Positions 8,895-17,674 of a DNA stretch of 64,000 bases are shown here, piece by piece. The notes beneath the pieces were generated by a model, which saw nothing but the letters and a program-made list of their open reading frames with translations, had not been told where the DNA came from and did no database searches. The translations under genes were made by a program, and so were the position numbers. This DNA is from Streptococcus sp. oral taxon 061 (GTDB taxonomy: Bacteria; Bacillota; Bacilli; Lactobacillales; Streptococcaceae), in assembly GCF_013394695.1 (NCBI RefSeq), contig NZ_CP058258.1:392001-456000 (forward strand). The letters are read 5' to 3'. How positions within the stretch are numbered: position 1 is the first letter of the stretch; each line of letters starts with the position of its first letter.

Positions 8895-9434
8895 CTAGTT
8901 AGTACCCACTTTTAAAATCTCCAAATAAAACTGAATCACTTCTTGTTCCGTGTAGGACTTACCTTTCTTCAACCACCAGCTCAGGGTTTCGATGAAATGG
9001 CTGACGACCAGGTGTTTGAGGTAGGAGTGAGGAATGGTTGGATGGGACTTGATAAGTTCGTCGGCTACCATTGGATAGACGTCATGCTCCAGTTCTTTTC
9101 GCAGTTGCCGTATAAAATAATCGTTTTTAGAGAGCAAGAGACTGGTCACATGGTCTTGATTTTTCTTGAAATGCTGAAAGATATGGGCCAGGTAGTCTTG
9201 TGGAGAGAGGTGTTCAGCACGCTCAAAGAGGTGATGAAAGAGCTTTTGGCAGAGTTCATCCAGTAGTAACTCCTTACTCTCGTAATGGCTGTAAAAGGTT
9301 GAGCGCCCCACATCAGCAAGGTCAATGATTTCCTGAACGGTGATGGCCTCGTAGTCTTTTTGATTGAGTAATTGTAAAAAAGCATTATAGATGGCTTTTC
9401 GAGTCTTAGTAATACGACGATCCTGTGCTGTCAT
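8895..9434 (-). CDS. sczA: TetR-family zinc-responsive regulator SczA
   Basis: A 179-residue TetR-type protein. The N-terminal helix-turn-helix (about residues 25-50) contains ITVQEIIDLADVGRSTFYSH; the C-terminal part is the ligand domain. It is divergent from czcD, the arrangement known for pneumococcal SczA, which activates czcD when zinc is high. The longer reading from GTG 9470 is rejected because a GAACA-N3-TGTTC dyad at 9446-9458 would then lie inside the coding region, and no proper ribosome site precedes it. The site before 9434 is also weak, so the start carries some doubt. Confidence 0.85.
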   Translation of the reverse strand: MTAQDRRITKTRKAIYNAFLQLLNQKDYEAITVQEIIDLADVGRSTFYSHYESKELLLDELCQKLFHHLFERAEHLSPQDYLAHIFQHFKKNQDHVTSLLLSKNDYFIRQLRKELEHDVYPMVADELIKSHPTIPHSYLKHLVVSHFIETLSWWLKKGKSYTEQEVIQFYLEILKVGTN

Positions 9435-9445
9435 ATGGACACTTA

Positions 9446-9536
9446 GAACAAACTGTTCAGTAACGGACACCCTAAACGGTTTGCCCCTATCCTTTCTGTT
9501 GTGAATGTTAGATAATGATAATGAACATGATGTTCA
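9446..9536. promoter_or_regulatory. sczA-czcD divergent control region with two GAACA-N3-TGTTC dyads
   Basis: Dyad 1 is GAACA-AAC-TGTTC at 9446-9458. Dyad 2 is GAACA-TGA-TGTTC at 9523-9535, part of the 15-nt palindrome TGAACATGATGTTCA at 9522-9536. They are 77 nt apart, start to start. SczA is described as using two motifs in the czcD promoter, one bound with zinc and one without; the two dyads are the obvious candidates. Assignment is by inference. Confidence 0.7.
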
Positions 9537-9566
9537 TGAATCTATTATAACAAAGGAAATAGGATT

Positions 9567-10469
9567 ATGAAGACAAAACATGCGGTCTGGCTGGCTTTTT
9601 TCTTGAATTTGAGTTATGCCATTGTTGAGTTTATTGCAGGAGGGATTTTTGGATCCAGCGCTGTCCTTGCGGATTCGGTCCATGACTTGGGTGATGCGAT
9701 CGCAATTGGGGTATCAGCCTTTCTTGAAACAATCTCTAATCGTGAAGAAGATAGTCATTACACCTTGGGTTACAAACGATTTAGCCTTTTGGGGGCCATG
9801 GTAACGGCTGTGATTCTGATGACAGGATCTGTTCTGGTAATCTTGGGAAATATAACGAAACTCTTTCATCCACAAGCGGTCAATGATGAAGGAATCCTCT
9901 GGTTAGGAATCATTGCTATCAGCGTTAATGTAATAGCAAGTCTAGTAGTTCGTAAGGGAAAAACCAAGAATGAGTCTATTTTGAGCCTTCATTTTCTAGA
10001 AGATACTCTGGGGTGGGTGGCTGTTATCCTGATGGCCATTGTTCTGCGATTTACCGACTGGTATATTCTGGATCCGCTCTTATCTCTTGTCATCTCTATC
10101 TTTATTCTGTCAAAAGCTATTCCACGTTTTTGGTCCACACTTAAGATTTTCTTAGATGCTGTACCGGAAGGAGTAGATATCAAGCAAGTAAAAAGCGACT
10201 TGGAGCAGTTGGACCATGTTGCTAGCCTTAATCAGCTCAATCTCTGGACCATGGATGGTTTGGAGAAAAATGCCATTGTCCATGTTTGTCTAAAAGAAAT
10301 TGAACAGATGGAGCTTTGCAAGGAATCGATTCGAAGCAAACTCAAAGATTGTGGTTTTCAAAATATCACCATTGAGATTGACGCAGACCTAGCAAGTCAT
10401 CAAACTCATAAGCGAAATATGGAAGAGCTAGAAGCAGTCCAAAACCATGGACATGAACATCATCATTGA
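9567..10469 (+). CDS. czcD: Cation diffusion facilitator, zinc efflux protein CzcD
   Basis: A 300-residue CDF transporter with six predicted membrane helices. The zinc site is formed by ADSVHDLGDA in helix 2 and SLHFLEDTLG in helix 5, which carry the paired His/Asp ligands of the family. The cytoplasmic C-terminal domain ends in a histidine-rich tail (NHGHEHHH). It exports Zn(II) by proton antiport and protects against zinc stress. AAAGGAAA precedes the ATG. It is divergent from sczA and followed, 79 nt later, by adhB, as in pneumococcus. Confidence 0.93.
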   Translation: MKTKHAVWLAFFLNLSYAIVEFIAGGIFGSSAVLADSVHDLGDAIAIGVSAFLETISNREEDSHYTLGYKRFSLLGAMVTAVILMTGSVLVILGNITKLFHPQAVNDEGILWLGIIAISVNVIASLVVRKGKTKNESILSLHFLEDTLGWVAVILMAIVLRFTDWYILDPLLSLVISIFILSKAIPRFWSTLKIFLDAVPEGVDIKQVKSDLEQLDHVASLNQLNLWTMDGLEKNAIVHVCLKEIEQMELCKESIRSKLKDCGFQNITIEIDADLASHQTHKRNMEELEAVQNHGHEHHH

Positions 10470-10548
10470 TGAGGCGTAGTATAAGAAAGCGAAAGCTTCA
10501 TAAAAAGTGTATACTTGAAGTAAGTTAGATACAGAGAGGTAAATGTTT

Positions 10549-11586
10549 ATGAAATCAGCAGTCTATAAAAAAGCAGGTCAGGTTGGTATTGAAGAGGTTA
10601 AACATCCAAGCATTCAAGAAGCGGATGATGTGATTATCCGTGTGGTTCGTGCTTGCGTATGTGGTTCAGACCTATGGAGTTACCGAAATCCAGATATTAA
10701 AGCGGGTCACAAAAATAGTGGACACGAAGCAATTGGAATCGTTGAAGAAACTGGAGAGGCCATTACAACAGTCAAGCCCGGTGATTTTGTGATTGTACCA
10801 TTTACTCATGGCTGTGGGGAATGCGACGCTTGTCGTGCTGGATTTGATGGTTCTTGTGACAATCATATTGGAAATAATCTAGGAGGAAATTTCCAAGCTG
10901 AATATCTCCGTTTCCACTACGCTAATTGGGCACTTGTGAAAATTCCTGGTCAACCTTCAGATTATAGCGAAGGCATGCTCAAGTCACTTTTGACACTTGC
11001 TGATGTCATGCCGACCGGTTACCATGCAGCGCGTGTGGCTAATGTGCAAAAAGGCGACAAAGTTGTCGTTATTGGGGATGGGGCTGTTGGTCAATGTGCT
11101 GTCATTGCAGCTAAGATGCGTGGCGCATCCCAAATTGTCCTTATGAGTCGCCACGAAGACCGTCAACAAATGGCCTTGGAGTCAGGCGCGACAGCAGTCG
11201 TAGCTGAGCGAGGAGAAGAAGGAATTGCCAAGGTACGTGAAATTCTTGGCGGTGGAGCAGATGCAGCACTTGAGTGTGTTGGTACTGAGGCTGCTGTTGA
11301 GCAAGCACTGGGTGTCCTTCATAATGGCGGTCGCATGGGATTTGTAGGAGTTCCACATTATAAGAATCGTGCACTTGGTTCAACCTTTATGCAAAATATC
11401 TCTGTTGCAGGTGGAGCAGCTTCTGCGACAACATACGATAAACAATTCTTGCTCAAAGCTGTCCTTGACGGTGATATCAATCCAGGTCGTGTCTTTACTT
11501 CAAGTTATAAACTGGAAGATATTGACCAAGCCTATAAAGATATGGATGAGCGCAAGACTATCAAGTCTATGATTGTGATGGATTAA
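10549..11586 (+). CDS. adhB: Zinc-dependent alcohol dehydrogenase
   Basis: A 345-residue medium-chain dehydrogenase. The catalytic zinc ligands appear in ACVCGSDLW, in GHEAIG and later in the molecule. The structural zinc loop is condensed (HGCGECDACRAGFDGSC). The NAD(P) motif is VIGDGAVGQCAV near residues 172-183. The start at 10549 is taken because AGAGG lies 9 nt upstream; the ATG at 10543 is too close. A -10 TATACT lies at 10510-10515, so it may have its own promoter besides read-through from czcD. Association with czcD suggests the enzyme is expressed when zinc is plentiful. Substrate not determined. Confidence 0.88.
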   Translation: MKSAVYKKAGQVGIEEVKHPSIQEADDVIIRVVRACVCGSDLWSYRNPDIKAGHKNSGHEAIGIVEETGEAITTVKPGDFVIVPFTHGCGECDACRAGFDGSCDNHIGNNLGGNFQAEYLRFHYANWALVKIPGQPSDYSEGMLKSLLTLADVMPTGYHAARVANVQKGDKVVVIGDGAVGQCAVIAAKMRGASQIVLMSRHEDRQQMALESGATAVVAERGEEGIAKVREILGGGADAALECVGTEAAVEQALGVLHNGGRMGFVGVPHYKNRALGSTFMQNISVAGGAASATTYDKQFLLKAVLDGDINPGRVFTSSYKLEDIDQAYKDMDERKTIKSMIVMD

Positions 11587-11587
11587 T

Positions 11588-11738
11588 ACTCTTCGAAAAT
11601 CTCTTCAAACCACGTCAGCTTCAGCTTGTCGTAGATATAGGTAACTGACATCGTCAGTCTTATCTACAACCTCAAAGTAGTGCTTTGAGCAACCTGCGGC
11701 TAGCTTCCTAGTTTGCTCTTTGATTTTCATTGAGGATA
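11588..11738 (+). repeat. BOX element (boxA-boxB-boxC)
   Basis: A 151-nt intergenic repeat. Its ends are imperfect inverted repeats (TACTCTTCGAAAATC and GATTTTCATTGAGGA). The segment CGTCAGCTTCAGCTTGTCGTAG near 11616-11637 corresponds to the complement of the boxA target used in BOX typing. Internal hairpins ACTGAC/GTCAGT and CTCAAAG/CTTTGAG match boxB, and CTGCGGCTAGCTTCC matches boxC. Total length agrees with one A, B and C module each. BOX elements are non-autonomous repeats typical of S. pneumoniae and close relatives. It lies right behind adhB. Confidence 0.88.
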
Positions 11739-11743
11739 AAAAG

Positions 11744-11784
11744 AAAAACCTAATAGGATTTGAGAATCTCTATTAGGTTTTTTT
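11744..11784. terminator. Bidirectional terminator between adhB/BOX and galR
   Basis: AAAAACCTAATAG pairs with CTATTAGGTTTTT around a GATTTGAGAATCT region; T-runs on both strands. Confidence 0.88.
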
Positions 11785-11801
11785 GTGTTTAACTATTGCG
11801 C

Positions 11802-12848
<1,047 letters not shown>

Positions 12849-12882
12849 TTACTCATAGTTTAGTAAAATATCGGTAAAATTG

Positions 12883-12930
12883 TTGACCAAAGCAAAACCC
12901 TTGGGTACAATAGAAGAAAACGATTACAAG
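12883..12930 (+). promoter_or_regulatory. galK promoter with cre/GalR-like operator
   Basis: -35 TTGACC (12883-12888) and -10 TACAAT (12906-12911), 17 nt apart. Two nt after the -10 is AAGAAAACGATTACAAG (12914-12930), which differs by one base from the operator in the same position before the surface protease gene. The core differs at one position from the CcpA cre consensus and also resembles LacI-family operators, so CcpA or GalR could bind there. Confidence 0.75.
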
Positions 12931-12971
12931 GTAAATTTTTTTACCTGACAAATTGTCAAAGGAGAATTCAT

Positions 12972-14150
12972 ATGACACAACATCTTACTGCTGATGCACT
13001 TCGCAAGGACTTTCTTGCGGTTTTTGGTCAAGAAGCAGATCAAACCTTCTTCTCACCAGGCCGTATCAACTTGATTGGGGAACATACTGACTATAATGGT
13101 GGCCATGTTTTCCCAGCTGCTATTTCACTCGGAACTTATGGGGCCGCACGTAAGCGTGATGACCAAGTATTGCGTTTTTACTCAGCTAACTTTGAGGATA
13201 AAGGAATCATCGAAGTGCCTCTAGCTGACCTTAAGTTTGAGAAAGAGCACAACTGGACCAACTATCCAAAGGGTGTCCTTCATTTCTTGCAAGAAGCTGG
13301 TCATGTGATTGATAAAGGGTTTGATTTCTATGTTTTTGGGAATATACCAAATGGTGCGGGCTTGTCTTCTTCTGCATCCTTGGAGCTTTTGACAGGTGTC
13401 GTGGCAGAATACCTCTTTGACCTAAAATTGGACCGTCTAGACTTAGTTAAAATCGGAAAATTGACAGAAAATAACTTTATCGGTGTTAACTCTGGTATCA
13501 TGGACCAGTTTGCCATCGGTATGGGGGCTGACCACCGTGCTATTTACCTGGATACTAACACTCTAGAATACGACTTGGTACCACTTGATTTGAAAGACAA
13601 TGTCGTTGTGATTATGAATACCAATAAGCGCCGTGAACTAGCAGATTCTAAGTACAATGAACGCCGTGCTGAATGTGAAAAAGCAGTGGAAGAACTCCAA
13701 GTTGCCTTGGATATCCAGACTTTAGGTGAGTTGGATGAATGGGCTTTTGATGAATACAGCTATCTAATCAAAGACGCAAATCGTTTGAAACGTGCCCGCC
13801 ATGCTGTTCTTGAAAATCAACGCACCCTTAAGGCACAAGCGGCTCTTCAAGCAGGAAATTTGGACAAGTTTGGTCGTTTGATGAATGCTTCTCATGTTTC
13901 ACTTGAGCACGACTATGAAGTGACTGGTTTGGAATTGGATACCCTTGTTCATACAGCTTGGGCTCAAGAAGGTGTTCTCGGTGCTCGTATGACAGGAGCA
14001 GGCTTTGGTGGTTGCGCCATTGCCTTGGTTCAAAAAGATGCGGTTGAGGCCTTTAAAGAAGCTGTTGGCAAGCACTACGAAGAAGTAGTTGGCTATGCAC
14101 CAAGCTTCTATATCGCTGAAGTTGCAGGTGGCACTCGCGTTCTTGCTTAG
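12972..14150 (+). CDS. galK: Galactokinase
   Basis: A 392-residue GHMP-family kinase that phosphorylates alpha-D-galactose at C1, the first Leloir step. The galactokinase signature [14 protein letters not shown] lies near residues 28-41, the ATP loop [13 protein letters not shown] near 124-136, and the C-terminal [13 protein letters not shown] motif near 338-350. Length is normal. AAAGGAG precedes the ATG. It forms an operon with galT, 18 nt downstream, and is divergent from galR. Confidence 0.97.
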   Translation: MTQHLTADALRKDFLAVFGQEADQTFFSPGRINLIGEHTDYNGGHVFPAAISLGTYGAARKRDDQVLRFYSANFEDKGIIEVPLADLKFEKEHNWTNYPKGVLHFLQEAGHVIDKGFDFYVFGNIPNGAGLSSSASLELLTGVVAEYLFDLKLDRLDLVKIGKLTENNFIGVNSGIMDQFAIGMGADHRAIYLDTNTLEYDLVPLDLKDNVVVIMNTNKRRELADSKYNERRAECEKAVEELQVALDIQTLGELDEWAFDEYSYLIKDANRLKRARHAVLENQRTLKAQAALQAGNLDKFGRLMNASHVSLEHDYEVTGLELDTLVHTAWAQEGVLGARMTGAGFGGCAIALVQKDAVEAFKEAVGKHYEEVVGYAPSFYIAEVAGGTRVLA

Positions 14151-14168
14151 TCAGGAGGAGGTTTTCTA

Positions 14169-15650
14169 GTGACCTTAGTAGAAACATTTGTGACCAAAGT
14201 CATTGCAGAAAGCACCTTTGAAGAGTTGGACCGTATCTATCTGACCAATCGTGTTTTAGCACTGGTGGGAGATGGAGTTCTCGAAGTCAAGACTGGCCAA
14301 GATAACTTGATTGACCTCAAAGACCAGCTTGTCGAGGAAGCAGTTCGCTTGGAAACGATTGAAGATAGTCTGGCTGCGCGTGAGATTCTCGGTGCTGACC
14401 TCATGGACTTGGTAACCCCTTTTCCAAGTCAGGTCAATCGTGATTTTTGGAATACCTATGCCCAGTCACCAGAGCAGGCAATTGCAGACTTCTACCAACT
14501 CAGTCAGAAAAATGACTACATCAAACTAAAGGCTATCGCAAAGAATATTGCTTATCGTGTACCGTCTGACTACGGTGAACTGGAGATTACTATCAATCTC
14601 TCTAAACCTGAAAAGGATCCAAAGGAGATTGCGGCAGCCAAGTTAGTCAAGTCCAGTAACTATCCTCAGTGTCAGCTCTGTATGGAAAATGAAGGCTATC
14701 ATGGTCGTGTCAACCATCCAGCTAGAAGCAATCATCGTATTATCCGTTTTGATATTTCTGGGCAGGAGTGGGGCTTCCAGTATTCGCCTTATGCGTACTT
14801 TAATGAGCACTGTATTTTCTTAGATAGCCAACATCGTCCCATGGCCATCAGTCGTCAAAGTTTTGAGCGTTTGTTAGCAATTGTAGAGCAGTTTCCGGGT
14901 TACTTTGCTGGTTCGAATGCTGATCTACCAATCGTGGGTGGTTCCATTCTGACGCACGATCATTATCAAGGTGGGCGACATGTATTCCCGATGGAAGTGG
15001 CGCCTTTACAAAAGAGCTTTACCTTTGAAGGTTCTGAATCTGTCAAAGCAGGAATTGTTCAGTGGCCTATGTCAGTGATTCGATTAACGTCGGATTCAAA
15101 AGACGATTTGACCAATCTTGCTGAGAAAATCTTACTGGCTTGGCGCCAATACTCAGATCCAAGTGTACAGGTCTTGGCAGAAAGTAATGGAACACCGCAT
15201 CACACTATCACACCGATAGCCCGTAAGCGAGATGGGCAGTTTGAGTTGGACTTGGTTTTGAGAGACAATCAAACATCTCCAGAGCATCCAGATGGTATCT
15301 ATCATCCCCACAAGGATGTCCAACATATCAAGAAGGAAAATATCGGCTTGATAGAGGTTATGGGATTGGCTATCTTGCCACCACGCTTGAAGGAAGAAGT
15401 GGAGCAAGTAGCAGCTTACCTGGTTGGAGAGGATGTTCTAGTAGCAGATTATCACCAAGAATGGGCGGATGAATTGAAAGAATCCCATCCTGGATTGACT
15501 GACAAAGACCAAGCTCTTAATATCGTCCAAGAATCTGTTGGAAAAATCTTTGCTCGAGTTTTGGAAGATGCAGGAGTTTACAAGCAAACAGAAGAAGGAC
15601 AAGTTGCCTTTATGCGCTTTGTGGAGCAGGTTGGGATTTTACCTGAATAA
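14169..15650 (+). CDS. galT: Galactose-1-phosphate uridylyltransferase (GalT2 type)
   Basis: A 493-residue enzyme of the long Gram-positive GalT type. It exchanges UDP between UDP-glucose and galactose-1-phosphate. The catalytic region has [12 protein letters not shown] near residue 258, analogous to the HxH nucleotidylation site of shorter GalT proteins, and CQLCMENEG near 170. Translation starts at GTG 14169, 8 nt after AGGAGG. It is coupled to galK. No galE follows, so the epimerase must be encoded elsewhere. Confidence 0.95.
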   Translation: MTLVETFVTKVIAESTFEELDRIYLTNRVLALVGDGVLEVKTGQDNLIDLKDQLVEEAVRLETIEDSLAAREILGADLMDLVTPFPSQVNRDFWNTYAQSPEQAIADFYQLSQKNDYIKLKAIAKNIAYRVPSDYGELEITINLSKPEKDPKEIAAAKLVKSSNYPQCQLCMENEGYHGRVNHPARSNHRIIRFDISGQEWGFQYSPYAYFNEHCIFLDSQHRPMAISRQSFERLLAIVEQFPGYFAGSNADLPIVGGSILTHDHYQGGRHVFPMEVAPLQKSFTFEGSESVKAGIVQWPMSVIRLTSDSKDDLTNLAEKILLAWRQYSDPSVQVLAESNGTPHHTITPIARKRDGQFELDLVLRDNQTSPEHPDGIYHPHKDVQHIKKENIGLIEVMGLAILPPRLKEEVEQVAAYLVGEDVLVADYHQEWADELKESHPGLTDKDQALNIVQESVGKIFARVLEDAGVYKQTEEGQVAFMRFVEQVGILPE

Positions 15651-15719
15651 GTGCTTCTCTCTTGCGTAGAGTCTTGAAAAGTAGTATCATAGTGTCGTTT
15701 GAAATATCAGGAGGAACGT

Positions 15720-16124
15720 ATGAAAGATTTTCACTTTGACGCTATATCTGCCTTTGAAAACTACGAAATTGAAAAAATGAGAGATGGTCACGTGGTGGTA
15801 ACAACAAAAGTAGTGGACTCGTCGCTCAACTACTATGGAAATGCCCATGGAGGCTATCTATTTACCCTTTGTGACCAAATCAGTGGTCTTGTGGTGATTT
15901 CGCTAGGATTAGACGGAGTGACACTCCAGTCTTCTATCAACTATCTGAAAGCTGGAAATCTAGGAGACGTTCTTACTATCAAAGGAGAATGTGTCCATCA
16001 CGGACGCACCACTTGTGTCGTCGATGTTGACATCATCAACCAAGATGGTCGAAATGTCTGCAAAGCAACCTTCACCATGTTTGTCACAGGACAACGGTCA
16101 GAAGATAGACAGGTGAGGATATAG
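15720..16124 (+). CDS. PaaI-type hotdog thioesterase
   Basis: A 134-residue single hotdog-fold protein. The central helix and active-site region NAHGGYLFTLCDQISG (about residues 41-56) and the strand SSINYLKAGNLGDVL are typical of PaaI-like acyl-CoA thioesterases. It would hydrolyse a CoA thioester; the acyl group is unknown. The start at 15720 is set by AGGAGG 5 nt upstream. It lies 69 nt after galT and may be part of that transcript; a bidirectional terminator follows. Confidence 0.85.
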   Translation: MKDFHFDAISAFENYEIEKMRDGHVVVTTKVVDSSLNYYGNAHGGYLFTLCDQISGLVVISLGLDGVTLQSSINYLKAGNLGDVLTIKGECVHHGRTTCVVDVDIINQDGRNVCKATFTMFVTGQRSEDRQVRI

Positions 16125-16129
16125 AAACA

Positions 16130-16158
16130 AAAAAAGAGGCAGATGCCTCTTTTTTTAT
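16130..16158. terminator. Bidirectional terminator, thioesterase / VOC gene
   Basis: AAAAAAGAGGCA/TGCCTCTTTTTT hairpin with a GA loop; strong T-runs on both strands. Confidence 0.92.
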
Positions 16159-16186
16159 TACTTTTTCACTCTAATGATTTATCATT

Positions 16187-16573
16187 CTATTCGCTAAATC
16201 TTAAAAAATAGCCATCTGGGTCTAAAACTGCAAATTCATGAGGGTAGATATATTGTTCATCAACACGAAATTCTCTTTTAGTCAAAGGACGATGAATAGG
16301 ATAGTCAGACTTGATTAATTTCTGATAGAGTCGAGGGACATCCTTTATGCCAAAGGAAATGTTGACTCCACGACCAAAGGGGTAGGTCAGTTCAACTAAT
16401 TCATCCTTTGTTCCCTCCTCTAACATTAGCTGGCAATCTTCAAGCGATAAGAAGAGGAAGTTTTCTTCTGGTCGCTCGTATTCGATCGTAAAACCCAGTA
16501 AATCACAGTAGAAGGAACGGGACTGTTCTATATTTGATACCATAAACTCGGGAATAACTGCATTGTAGTCCAT
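16187..16573 (-). CDS. VOC-superfamily (glyoxalase/bleomycin-resistance type) protein
   Basis: A 128-residue protein with one vicinal-oxygen-chelate domain: paired beta-alpha-beta-beta-beta modules, the SRSFYCDLLGFTIEY motif near residues 18-32 and the closing strand EFAVLDPDGYFLRF near 113-126. Metal ligands His/Glu are plausible but not certain. Bleomycin-resistance-like single-domain proteins often bind small aromatic or thiol ligands; the role is unknown. It lies 11 nt downstream of exoA on the minus strand and is probably co-transcribed with it. Confidence 0.85.
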   Translation of the reverse strand: MDYNAVIPEFMVSNIEQSRSFYCDLLGFTIEYERPEENFLFLSLEDCQLMLEEGTKDELVELTYPFGRGVNISFGIKDVPRLYQKLIKSDYPIHRPLTKREFRVDEQYIYPHEFAVLDPDGYFLRFSE

Positions 16574-16584
16574 AAAGAAACTCC

Positions 16585-17412
16585 TTACAATTCAATCTCC
16601 AAGACAATCGGTGTATGGTCTTGGCGAGCGCCTGAATCTATCATATCTGACTTGGTAACTTTATCTGCTACACGGTTACTTGTGAGCCAGTAGTCGATTC
16701 TCCAGCCTGTGTTGTTGATTTTTGAAGTCTTGCTGCGTTGGGCCCACCAAGTGTAGCGTTCTGGAACATCTCCGTGAACATGGCGGAAAGTGTCGGTAAA
16801 TCCTTTGGCTAAAAGGTTTGTAAATCCTTCACGTTCTTCGTCTGTGAAACCTGGTGAACGACGGTTGCTTGCTGGGTTGGCAAGGTCAATTTCCTTGTGG
16901 GCAACGTTGTAGTCACCTGTAGCAAGAACTGGTTTTTTCTTGTCTAACTCAGCCAAGTATTCCGCATATTTGATGTCCCAAACTTGACGTTCTTCCAAAC
17001 GTTTGAGTCCATCCCCAGCGTTAGGTGTGTAGACTTGAGTTACGAAAAATTTATCAAATTCTAGGGTAATGATGCGGCCTTCCAAGTCCATAGTAGAAGG
17101 GGCGCCAATCTCTGGGAAGCTAACAGTTGGAGTGAGTTCTTTCTTATAGAGGAACATAGTTCCAGCATAGCCTTTACGGGCAGGATCTTGAGAAGAGCGC
17201 CAAGTGTTTTCATATCCAGGGAAGAGTTCTTCCAGTACCTCAAGGTGTTTTTTTGTAGGGCCTTTAGCTGAAAGCTTGGTTTCCTGGATAGCAATGATAT
17301 CAGCGTCTTCGGCTACCAAAGTTTGGAGAACGTCTTGAGACAATTTCGCACGCGCAGAGTCACTCGTCAACGCTGCATTGAGGGAATCAATGTTCCATGA
17401 GATTAGTTTCAT
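16585..17412 (-). CDS. exoA: Exodeoxyribonuclease III / AP endonuclease
   Basis: A 275-residue enzyme of the endonuclease/exonuclease/phosphatase fold that cuts abasic sites in base-excision repair. Motifs seen: MKLISWNIDSLNAA at the N-terminus, AIQETKLS near residue 45, GDYNVAH near 150, YTWW and the terminal QDHTPIVLE with the catalytic Asp-His. The start at 17412 is chosen because AAAAGG lies 9 nt upstream and the protein then has the usual length. A longer frame to 17589 has no family support. An extended -10 lies upstream. Confidence 0.96.
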   Translation of the reverse strand: MKLISWNIDSLNAALTSDSARAKLSQDVLQTLVAEDADIIAIQETKLSAKGPTKKHLEVLEELFPGYENTWRSSQDPARKGYAGTMFLYKKELTPTVSFPEIGAPSTMDLEGRIITLEFDKFFVTQVYTPNAGDGLKRLEERQVWDIKYAEYLAELDKKKPVLATGDYNVAHKEIDLANPASNRRSPGFTDEEREGFTNLLAKGFTDTFRHVHGDVPERYTWWAQRSKTSKINNTGWRIDYWLTSNRVADKVTKSDMIDSGARQDHTPIVLEIEL

Positions 17413-17445
17413 AGTGTGTACCTTTTCATTCAGATTATAGACAAT

Positions 17446-17451
17446 ATTATA
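17446..17451 (-). promoter_or_regulatory. Extended -10 box of exoA
   Basis: Minus-strand TGGTATAAT, 34 nt before the exoA ATG. Confidence 0.65.
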
Positions 17452-17621
17452 CCAGAAAAAGAAGTAATTCCCCAGCGTATAGTTTGAAAAATCAAGGTCA
17501 TTCCTATATAATAAAGAATGATTTATGTAAAAGATTGAAAATAAATGAAATGTTACTCCTATGAATATCTTTATCACTGAGTATGACAAAGTTCAAGTGA
17601 GTGTCGTCACCTATGAATAAG

Positions 17622-17650
17622 AAAAACCTGGGGTCCATGCCTCAGGTTTC
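17622..17650 (-). terminator. Hairpin in the exoA-ABC intergenic region, terminator-like on the minus strand
   Basis: AAACCTGGGG (17624-17633) pairs with CCTCAGGTTT (17640-17649), a 10-bp stem with one G-U and a TCCATG loop. On the minus strand it is followed by TTTTTCTTATT; on the plus strand by CCATTTG only. It sits 25 nt before the ABC gene start and may act as an attenuator, or may remain from a lost gene. Confidence 0.55.
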
Positions 17651-17674
17651 CATTTGTCATTAGAAAGGAATTTT

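Noticed and set aside
11588..11738. RUP (IS630-derived pneumococcal repeat)
   Set aside because: The boxA1R target sequence, the boxB hairpins and the length of about 150 nt fit a BOX element better.
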